This document shows, piece by piece, positions 6,226 through 12,232 of a DNA stretch of 12,232 bases. The position numbers were made by a program, and so were the translations under genes. Numbering within the stretch: position 1 is the first letter of the stretch; the number at the start of each line of letters is the position of its first letter. The DNA is from Methanomassiliicoccales archaeon. GTDB taxonomy: Archaea > Thermoplasmatota > Thermoplasmata > Methanomassiliicoccales > Methanomethylophilaceae. The stretch is from positions 1-12,232 of the forward strand of contig CAAFZG010000043.1 in assembly GCA_900767505.1 (NCBI GenBank), given 5' to 3'. The notes below the pieces were generated by a model. That model searched no databases. It was not told where the DNA came from and saw only the letters and a program-made list of their open reading frames with translations.

Positions 6226-7572
6226 TCATACCTCCGGGACCTTTGATTTGCCTAGAACGCGCATCAGCTCATCTATGCACTCGAAGGACGAGAAGACCAC
6301 CGCGAGGTCGCCTTCCTCCAATTCGGAGCAGAGGTTGAGCCTTACGAACCTGTCCTTGCGGAACACGGCGATGATCCTCGAGCCCTCCGGAAGGTGCAGG
6401 TCGCCGAGGAACCTGCCGCATGTCGGGGAATCCCTGTCGACAGTGTATGTGAAGAAGAGCTCGTTCTTGTACCTGGATTTCATCATTATCGGCTGGTTCT
6501 CGTTGGTGCACTTGGCTATCTCGTTGGACACGATGCTGTAGTAGCCGATGATCGTCTCGATTCCTGTGTAGTCGAAGACGTCCTCGTACTCCTTGGTGAA
6601 GTAGCGGGTGATGACCTTCCTGGCGTTGTGCTTCTGGGCGGTCATGCTCATCAGCAGGTTCGTCTGATCGCTGTGCGAGGTGGTTACAAGGGCATCGGCC
6701 CAGAATATGTTCTCGTTGACCTGGATGTCCGGATCGACGAAATCGGCGCAGATGACAGAGACGCCGGGCATGCTGCGGGCCATCTCCTTGCAAAGACCCT
6801 CGTTGCGGTCGATGATCTTCACAACACGCTTTTCCTCGGCGAGCATCTTCGCGACGTTGCGCCCTACGATGGATCCTCCCAGGATCACATAGTTGCGTGC
6901 TGGGAACTCTACACCGAGGATCGAGTTGAACTGGTTCAGAGATTCCGTGCTGCCCATGACATATAAATGGTCGCCAGGATGGATCTCCATCGTCTCGGGG
7001 TATGTGTGCAGCACGCTGTCCCTGTAGAGGGCGAATATCGTACAGTCCTCGGGGATGTCGAGGAGCATGCATATCTTCCCGACGACCTCGTGCTCCGGCT
7101 CGACGCTGAACATCGCGACGGCCACATCCAACTGGGGGATGTACTCGTAATCGATGGCGTTCTCGAGCACGCAGAGCCTGAACATCTTCTCGGCAGTGAT
7201 CAGTTCGGGGGAGATTATCGTGTCCACCCCTACTATGCCGTCAGCGGTTGTGGATATCCTGTAATCAGGATTCGTGATGGAGGAGACCGTCTTTATGTCG
7301 GGTTTGATGCGCTTGGCCATGATGCAGACGAAAAGATTGGATGCATCATCGTTCAGCGTCGAGATGATCATGTCGGCCTGATGATTGATTATGGCATACT
7401 CGAGGACCTTCGGATTGGTTCCGTCGCCTTTCAGCGTCGAGATGCTAAGACGGTTCTTGAGGACGTTAGAGACGGTCTCGTCCTTGTCGATAACGAGGAC
7501 ATCGTGGATGCGGGATACGGTCTCGGCGGAAACCATCCCGATCTCGCCTGCCCCGACGATGATCACCTTCAT
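6226..7572 (-). CDS. trkA: Trk potassium uptake regulatory subunit TrkA
   Basis: The cytosolic NAD(H)/ATP-binding ring subunit that opens and closes TrkH. The 448 residues (E. coli 458) form two RCK halves. The first Rossmann domain starts at residue 1 with KVIIVGAGEIG (GxGxxG at 7-12), has the acidic strand end VLVIDKD (25-31) and GDGTN at 49-53, and is followed by a TrkA-C domain (about 140-220). The second Rossmann domain begins YVILGGSIVGRNVA (228-241) with VKIIDRN (251-257), and a second TrkA-C domain ends the protein (about 365-440). In the second domain the loop is GGSIVG, so its third glycine is kept. The start at 7572 places the Rossmann strand at the N terminus, and a TATA box sits 29 nt upstream, giving a leaderless mRNA. 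The reading frame stays open to 7881, but that extension crosses the hisD promoter and start and is not real. Confidence 0.95.
   Translation of the reverse strand: MKVIIVGAGEIGMVSAETVSRIHDVLVIDKDETVSNVLKNRLSISTLKGDGTNPKVLEYAIINHQADMIISTLNDDASNLFVCIMAKRIKPDIKTVSSITNPDYRISTTADGIVGVDTIISPELITAEKMFRLCVLENAIDYEYIPQLDVAVAMFSVEPEHEVVGKICMLLDIPEDCTIFALYRDSVLHTYPETMEIHPGDHLYVMGSTESLNQFNSILGVEFPARNYVILGGSIVGRNVAKMLAEEKRVVKIIDRNEGLCKEMARSMPGVSVICADFVDPDIQVNENIFWADALVTTSHSDQTNLLMSMTAQKHNARKVITRYFTKEYEDVFDYTGIETIIGYYSIVSNEIAKCTNENQPIMMKSRYKNELFFTYTVDRDSPTCGRFLGDLHLPEGSRIIAVFRKDRFVRLNLCSELEEGDLAVVFSSFECIDELMRVLGKSKVPEV
6230..6235 (-). promoter_or_regulatory. SD site deciding the TTG start of trkH
   Basis: GGAGGT within the last codons of trkA lies 5 nt before TTG at 6224. 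The ATG at 6227-6229 between them is in another frame from trkH, so the SD supports the rare TTG start. Confidence 0.7.
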
Positions 7573-7596
7573 GATTGATACCGCGAAGGCGACTGC

Positions 7597-7605
7597 GGAT
7601 AAAAT
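7597..7605 (-). promoter_or_regulatory. TATA box of the trkA-trkH operon
   Basis: ATTTTATCC on the minus strand is centred about 29 nt upstream of the trkA ATG at 7572. With the usual archaeal spacing the transcript would start at or within about 3 nt of the ATG. No SD precedes it. Confidence 0.55.
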
Positions 7606-7675
7606 GATTGCCCGTTTTAAGCCAGACCATCCGCTACCGAAAGGAAGATTCGACCGCTGCGACGGAACAGACGAA

Positions 7676-7685
7676 TAATATAAAT
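7676..7685 (+). promoter_or_regulatory. TATA box of the hisD-ppk1-ppx operon
   Basis: TAATATAAAT is centred about 28 nt before the hisD ATG at 7709, with a purine-rich stretch before it where a BRE would sit. This is the best TATA box in the window. The predicted leader is 0-3 nt. A GGTGG (7701-7705) 3 nt before the ATG would largely be lost from such a transcript. Confidence 0.65.
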
Positions 7686-7708
7686 GAAGAGAAAAAATAG
7701 GGTGGATT

Positions 7709-8965
7709 ATGTGGAAACAGGTCAGCGAAGACTTTTGGAAAGAGAACCGCGAATCCAAGGTCGGGCAGGTCGAAGACACCGTCAGGGAGATCGTGGAGAA
7801 CGTCCGCAACAACGGGGACAAGGCCCTGAGGGAACTTGCCAAGAAATTCGACCATGTTGATCTCGATTCGATCGCAGTCACAAGGGAGGAGATCGAGGAG
7901 GCCTACGAGAAGGTCTCGCCCGAACTCGTAGAGGAACTTGAGAACGCCGCTTACAACATCCAGCGTTTCCACGAGATGCAGATGCCCGCCGGACTTTGGC
8001 TCAGAGAGGTCGAACCCGGCATCACGCTCGGAGTCAAATCCACACCCCTCGAGAGGGTCGGATGCTACATCCCCGGAGGAAGGGCATCGTACCCGAGTAC
8101 AGTGCTCATGACGATCATACCCGCAAGGGTCGCCGGAGTGGACGAGGTCATCATGTGCTCGCCCGCACCGATCAACCCGCTCACACTCGTTGCGGCCGAT
8201 ATCGCCGGCGCCGACGAGATCTACAAATCCGGCGGAGCCCAGGCCATCGCGGCCATGGCCCTCGGAACCGAGAGCATCGAACCCGTGCAGAAGATCGTCG
8301 GACCCGGCAACGTGTTCGTCACCGGTGCCAAGATGATGCTCAGGAACAAGGTCGACATCGACTTCCCCGCAGGACCCTCCGAGATCGGAGTCCTCGCGGA
8401 CGACAGCGCCGTTCCCGAGTTCGTCGCTTCCGACCTGATCGCACAGGCAGAGCACGATCCCTCTTCCGCAAGCCTCATGGTCACATGCGACCCCGACCTT
8501 CCGGACAAGGTCTGGGCAGAGATGGAGAAGATGATCGACGACGCACCCCGCAAGGAGATCATCATGAAGGCACTCGACAACTCGGGATACATCATCGCCG
8601 AGGACATCGATCTTGCCATCGAGATCATGAACGGAATAGCACCCGAGCACCTTTCGATCCAGGTCCGCGACCCGCTCGACGTACTCGGCAAGGTCAGGAA
8701 CGGAGGATCCATCTTCATCGGACCCTACACTCCCGTCGCCGCAGGGGACTACGCATCGGGAACGAACCACGTCCTCCCTACCGCGGGACACGCCGCGACG
8801 TGCTCCGGATTGAACGTGGCGCACTTCATGAAGACGTCGACGGTGCAGTACCTCACACGCGAGGGACTCAGCAACATCGCCCCCACGATCGAGACCCTGG
8901 CCGAGGCCGAGGGACTGTTCGCCCACAAGGAATCCGTCAAGATCAGGAAGTCCGAGGTGGAGTGA
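7709..8965 (+). CDS. hisD: Histidinol dehydrogenase
   Basis: Catalyses the last two steps of histidine synthesis in the cytosol, oxidising L-histidinol to L-histidine with two NAD+. The 418 residues are close to the family length (E. coli 434). All key residues are visible: zinc ligands Q246 and H249 in AQAEHDP, D347 in AAGDYASGTNH, H406 in GLFAHKES; catalytic E313/H314 in APEHLSI; and the conserved VGCYIPGGRASYPST (117-131), GGAQAIAA (175-182) and VGPGN (197-201). Codons are strongly biased to C-ending forms, more than in the neighbours, suggesting high expression. It heads an operon, its stop overlapping the ppk1 start by one base (TGATG). No other his gene is in the window, so the pathway is scattered or lies elsewhere. 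Confidence 0.97.
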   Translation: MWKQVSEDFWKENRESKVGQVEDTVREIVENVRNNGDKALRELAKKFDHVDLDSIAVTREEIEEAYEKVSPELVEELENAAYNIQRFHEMQMPAGLWLREVEPGITLGVKSTPLERVGCYIPGGRASYPSTVLMTIIPARVAGVDEVIMCSPAPINPLTLVAADIAGADEIYKSGGAQAIAAMALGTESIEPVQKIVGPGNVFVTGAKMMLRNKVDIDFPAGPSEIGVLADDSAVPEFVASDLIAQAEHDPSSASLMVTCDPDLPDKVWAEMEKMIDDAPRKEIIMKALDNSGYIIAEDIDLAIEIMNGIAPEHLSIQVRDPLDVLGKVRNGGSIFIGPYTPVAAGDYASGTNHVLPTAGHAATCSGLNVAHFMKTSTVQYLTREGLSNIAPTIETLAEAEGLFAHKESVKIRKSEVE

Positions 8966-11037
8966 TGACTTCTCCGTCTGAGGGTCAGATCGACCTGTAC
9001 GACGAGAAGTACTACATCAACCGCGAGCTTTCGTGGTTGGAATTCAACAGACGCTGTCTCGAGGAGGCCCGGGATGATTCCAATCCCCTCCTCGAGAGGG
9101 TCAAATTCCTGGCGATATGCTTCGGGAACATGGACGAGTTCTTCATGATCCGTGTTCCCGGCATACTCTCCCGCACCCCCATACCCGGTCCGGATTACGT
9201 CGGGATCACATATTCCGTGCTTATGGACACGGTGTCCAAGCAGGTACAGAGTCTCGTATCGGAATATTCTGATTGCTGGACCGACCTGAGGGCAGAGCTT
9301 GATTCCAAGGGCATATCCATACGCAAGGTGCAGGACCTGAACCCGGACCAGCAGGCCTGGGTGGCCAGATTCTACCACGAGCGTGTGCACCCTCTTCTGA
9401 CCCCGCTCGCCCTGGATGTGTCCCATCCCTTCCCGTTCATCTCCAACAATTCCCTGAACATAGCGGTCAAACTCACCGATTCCAACGCCGAGCATCTGTA
9501 TGCGAGGGTCAAAGTGCCTGTAGGCACCCTTCCCCGCTTCGTACAGATCCCCTCCAACGGCAATCTGACGATGGTCATGCTGGAGGACATAATCGAGACC
9601 CATATCTCCGCGCTCTTCCCCACATTGGATGTTGACGGAGCCTATGTCTTCAGAGTCACCCGCAACGCCGATGTCAAGGTCACCATCGACGAGGCCTGCG
9701 ATTTCATGACCGCTGTGGAAGAGTCACTCGAGGACAGGGACATAGGGTTCCCCGTGAGGATGGTCGTCGAGACCACGATGCCCACCGAGATGGTCAGGCT
9801 CTTCTCCAGGAACCTCAAGCTCGCCCCGGCCCAGGTGCACCGCACCGATGCCATAATGATGGTGGATCTCTGGCAGCTCGTTGGACTCGATTATCCCAAA
9901 CTCAAGAACAAGAAGTTCGAGCCGTACACCCCTCCGGAGCTTTCCGAGGGCAACGACATCTTCGAAGCGATAAAGGAGCACGATTGGATCCTCTACCACC
10001 CCTACGAGAGCTTCTCTACGATAGTGAGGTTCATCTCCACCGCGGCGGAGGACCCCGATGTCCAGAGCATCAAGATATGCCTGTACAGGATCGGCAAGGA
10101 CCCCAGCATAATCCGCGCCCTCAAGCGCGCAAGGGAGAACGGGAAGACCGTCTCCGTTCTGATGGAGCTCCGCGCCAAGTTCGACGAGAGCAACAACATC
10201 CTGTGGGCAAGGGAGCTCGAGAAGATCGGCGTCCATGTCGTCTACGGTCCGGTCGACCTGAAGGTGCATTCCAAACTGCTCCAGGTAGTCCGTCTGGAAG
10301 GCGATCATCTGGTCAGGTACACCCATATGAGCTCGGGCAACTACAACACATCGTCCGCCAAGCAGTATGCGGACATATCGTTCCTGACCGTCAACCCGGA
10401 GATAGGAGAGGACGTCGGAGAGCTGTTCAACGCCCTGACCGGCTTCTTCGGACCGAGGATGTACAAGCATCTCCTGGTCGCGCCGATCACCCTCAAGAGC
10501 TCGCTCATCGAGAAGATCGAGCGCGAGATATCCGTTCACAGGGAGACGGGCAACGGGTACATAGCGATGAAGGCCAACGGGCTCATCGATTCGGACATCA
10601 TCGCGACACTCTACAAAGCTTCCAACGCCGGTGTGAGGATAGATCTGAACATCCGCGGCCTCTGCTGCCTGCGTCCCGGGATCCCAGGGGTTTCCGAGAA
10701 CATCAGGGTCACAAGCATCGTCGACATGTTCCTGGAGCACTCCAGGATCTATTATTTCGCAAACGGCGGCAAGCCCGAGATGTACATGGGATCGTCCGAC
10801 ATGATGCCCAGGAACCTCCTGGCCAGAGTGGAGGTGCTGTTCCCCGTCCTCGACAAGGACATGATGGTCCGCATCCGCGACGATATACTGAAGATACACC
10901 TCGGGGACAATGTCAAGGCCCGCGTGCTTCAGCCCGACGGCAGCTACATAATCCCGGAGCGTCCCTCCGGCGAGAAGAAGCTCAGATCCCAGAAATGGAT
11001 GATCGAGCACAGGGGCATATGGCATGGTTCAGAATGA
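8965..11037 (+). CDS. ppk1: Polyphosphate kinase 1
   Basis: Reversibly transfers the gamma-phosphate of ATP to inorganic polyphosphate. The 690 residues match the family (E. coli 688). The N domain carries NRELSWLEFNRRCLEEA (19-35) and the head domain SHPFPFISNNSLN (153-165). The two C-terminal PLD-like domains hold DLKVHSKLLQ with H435, the expected autophosphorylated His; YTHMSSGNYNTSSAKQYADIS (452-472), of the family YAHxGTGNFN type; and FLEHSRIYYFANG with H592, the second catalytic His. Both histidines fall at the E. coli residue numbers. The start ATG at 8965 overlaps the hisD stop and has GAGGT (8954-8958) 6 nt upstream. The 14-bp overlap with ppx indicates coupled expression of the polyphosphate-making and -breaking enzymes. 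The frame happens to stay open upstream through hisD to 7996, which is coincidental. Confidence 0.97.
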   Translation: MTSPSEGQIDLYDEKYYINRELSWLEFNRRCLEEARDDSNPLLERVKFLAICFGNMDEFFMIRVPGILSRTPIPGPDYVGITYSVLMDTVSKQVQSLVSEYSDCWTDLRAELDSKGISIRKVQDLNPDQQAWVARFYHERVHPLLTPLALDVSHPFPFISNNSLNIAVKLTDSNAEHLYARVKVPVGTLPRFVQIPSNGNLTMVMLEDIIETHISALFPTLDVDGAYVFRVTRNADVKVTIDEACDFMTAVEESLEDRDIGFPVRMVVETTMPTEMVRLFSRNLKLAPAQVHRTDAIMMVDLWQLVGLDYPKLKNKKFEPYTPPELSEGNDIFEAIKEHDWILYHPYESFSTIVRFISTAAEDPDVQSIKICLYRIGKDPSIIRALKRARENGKTVSVLMELRAKFDESNNILWARELEKIGVHVVYGPVDLKVHSKLLQVVRLEGDHLVRYTHMSSGNYNTSSAKQYADISFLTVNPEIGEDVGELFNALTGFFGPRMYKHLLVAPITLKSSLIEKIEREISVHRETGNGYIAMKANGLIDSDIIATLYKASNAGVRIDLNIRGLCCLRPGIPGVSENIRVTSIVDMFLEHSRIYYFANGGKPEMYMGSSDMMPRNLLARVEVLFPVLDKDMMVRIRDDILKIHLGDNVKARVLQPDGSYIIPERPSGEKKLRSQKWMIEHRGIWHGSE

Positions 11038-12232
11038 TCCCGAGACGGTCGGATTCATCGATGTGGGGACCAACTCCATACATCTCCTTGTGGTCCGCTT
11101 CTACCGCGATTCGTCGGGCACCCCGATATTCCAGGACAAGGAGGCCGTCCGTCTCGGCCAGAGCCTCTACAGCACCGGCAGGATCGCCCAGGATGCCATA
11201 GACAAGAGCTCCCTTGTCCTAAGCAGGTTCACGCAGATATCGAAGAACCTGGGTGCGCACAGGATCGTTGCCTACGCCACATGCGCCGCCAGGGAAGCGG
11301 TGAACCGCGACGAGCTTGTCAAGGCGCTGTCCGTCGACCCCGACCTCGAGCTGAAGGTCATCCCTGGTACGGAGGAGGCCAGATTGATCGCCCTGGGCAT
11401 CTTCGGAGTCGAAGGGCCCGAAGAGCAGTCCCTCATGATCGATATCGGCGGGGGAAGCACGGAGATCGCCATACGCCTCAAAGGCGAGGACATCTTCCTC
11501 GACAGCCTGGACATGGGCGCCGTCAGATACGCCTACGGACTGGGGGTCGATTGCATGGATGCCGTTTCCGACGGGGACTACGGATACATGCTCAGAAAGG
11601 TGGACCTGTCCTCGTATCACGCTTCCAACAAGGTCAGGGAGATCGGGTTCAGGAAGGCCATCGGTTCATCCGGAACGATGATAGCCCTTGCGGAGATATG
11701 CGCCGCACGCAGGCCGGACGGGGACACCTCGTATCTTCTCCGCTCCGAACTGTCGGATGTCATGAGATATCTCAGATCCCAGGATGCCGCCTCCCGCAGG
11801 TACGTCCCCGGACTCGGGAAGAACAGATTGGACATAATCATCGGCGGAGGCGCGATTGCAGAGGAGCTCATGTCCCTTTTCGGCGTCGAGCGTCTGGAGA
11901 TAAGTACCAGGGGACTCAAGCAGGGCATGCAGCTGGACCATATGATCACGCACGGATACCGCGTATTCGACACAAGGGAATCCTCCGTGCGCGCACTGGC
12001 CAACCGCTGCAACTACGACGAATCCCATGCCGAGCGCGTCCTCGGGGAAGCCGTGTCCCTTTTCGATCAGGCGAAAGCCCTCGGACTCCACGAGATCGGG
12101 GACGACTACAGGAACATACTGAGATGCGCCGCTCTGCTGCACGATGTGGGGGAGCTCATAAGCTACAACAACCACAACTACCTCTCCCAGATGATCATCG
12201 AAAATGCGGACCTGGTCGGTTTCAGCATAGAG
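11024..12232 (+). CDS. ppx: Exopolyphosphatase, Ppx/GppA family with HD domain (3' end missing)
   Basis: Removes terminal phosphates from polyphosphate, and in some relatives cleaves pppGpp. The window holds 403 residues and ends before the stop; full-length Ppx proteins are about 500. The ASKHA ATPase-like core shows FIDVGTNSIHLLV (11-23, phosphate 1), ATCAAREAVN (85-94), PGTEEARLIALG (114-125, with the catalytic Glu of the EEA pair), IDIGGGSTEI (139-148, phosphate 2) and IIIGGGAI (271-278). An HD-type helical domain starts near 320 with SHAERVL (H335), CAALLHDVGEL (H373/D374) and HNYLSQMIIENADLVGFS (384-401). The ATG at 11024 lies 8 nt after AGGGG (11011-11015) and within the ppk1 end (14-bp overlap). 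Ppx and GppA cannot be told apart with certainty from sequence, but the ppk1 linkage favours Ppx. Confidence 0.93.
   Translation, partial: MVQNDPETVGFIDVGTNSIHLLVVRFYRDSSGTPIFQDKEAVRLGQSLYSTGRIAQDAIDKSSLVLSRFTQISKNLGAHRIVAYATCAAREAVNRDELVKALSVDPDLELKVIPGTEEARLIALGIFGVEGPEEQSLMIDIGGGSTEIAIRLKGEDIFLDSLDMGAVRYAYGLGVDCMDAVSDGDYGYMLRKVDLSSYHASNKVREIGFRKAIGSSGTMIALAEICAARRPDGDTSYLLRSELSDVMRYLRSQDAASRRYVPGLGKNRLDIIIGGGAIAEELMSLFGVERLEISTRGLKQGMQLDHMITHGYRVFDTRESSVRALANRCNYDESHAERVLGEAVSLFDQAKALGLHEIGDDYRNILRCAALLHDVGELISYNNHNYLSQMIIENADLVGFSIE

Noticed and set aside
7573..7881. N-terminal extension of trkA
   Set aside because: It crosses the trkA TATA box, the hisD promoter and the hisD start. The Rossmann domain begins exactly at the ATG at 7572.
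7634..8926. Minus-strand 430-codon open frame opposite hisD
   Set aside because: Asp/Val/Gly/His-rich translation typical of the reverse complement of a strongly biased gene; hisD is unambiguous on the other strand.
7996..8964. Upstream extension of the ppk1 frame through hisD (would give a 1013-residue protein)
   Set aside because: The extension is an out-of-frame, Arg-rich shadow of hisD. PPK1 homology begins at the ATG at 8965, which has an SD and the normal family length.
9724..11025. Minus-strand 433-codon open frame opposite ppk1
   Set aside because: Antisense shadow of ppk1 with low-complexity composition and no recognisable motif.

Overview
The window looks like one end of a shotgun-assembled contig from a methanogenic archaeon, most likely of the Methanomassiliicoccales (Thermoplasmata). 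This assignment is an inference. It rests on archaeal-type TATA boxes placed 26-31 nt before start codons, mostly without a Shine-Dalgarno (SD) site; on strong SD sites before genes inside operons; on a GC-rich genome that still uses AGG/AGA and ATA codons freely; and on a gene set (TrkAH, HisD, PPK1, Ppx, bacterial-type exonuclease VII) that fits gut or rumen members of that order. No ribosomal RNA or methanogenesis gene is present to settle it. Bases 1-21 are not biological: they match the Illumina TruSeq read-2 adapter, so the genome sequence begins at base 22.

Layout. 22-142 (-): the first 40 residues of a small zinc-ribbon protein cut by the contig end. 260-1827 (+): xseA-xseB, both subunits of exonuclease VII, with a 4-nt ATGA overlap. 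1799-3707 (-): a two-gene operon of an ABC/AAA15-type ATPase followed by a DUF4435/TOPRIM-like protein. This is the order and composition of the anti-phage system PARIS (AriA-AriB), and it is the most interesting item here. Its 3' end overlaps the 3' end of xseB by 29 bp. 3829-4680 (+): an unassigned alpha-solenoid (TPR-like) protein. 4674-7572 (-): trkA-trkH, a potassium uptake system, with trkH using a TTG start behind a perfect SD. 7709 to the right end (+): hisD-ppk1-ppx, three overlapping genes for the last step of histidine synthesis and for polyphosphate synthesis and hydrolysis. The ppx gene runs off the window.

How the genes work together. XseA and XseB form one nuclease that degrades single-stranded DNA. 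The ATPase/DUF4435 pair is probably a sensor plus effector nuclease for phage defence. TrkH is the membrane K+ channel subunit and TrkA its cytosolic nucleotide-binding gate. PPK1 and Ppx make and break polyphosphate, and hisD shares their promoter. Coding density is very high: the only non-coding gaps are about 117 bp (143-259), 121 bp (3708-3828) and 136 bp (7573-7708), each holding divergent starts. No tRNA, rRNA, CRISPR array, insertion sequence or attachment site was seen.
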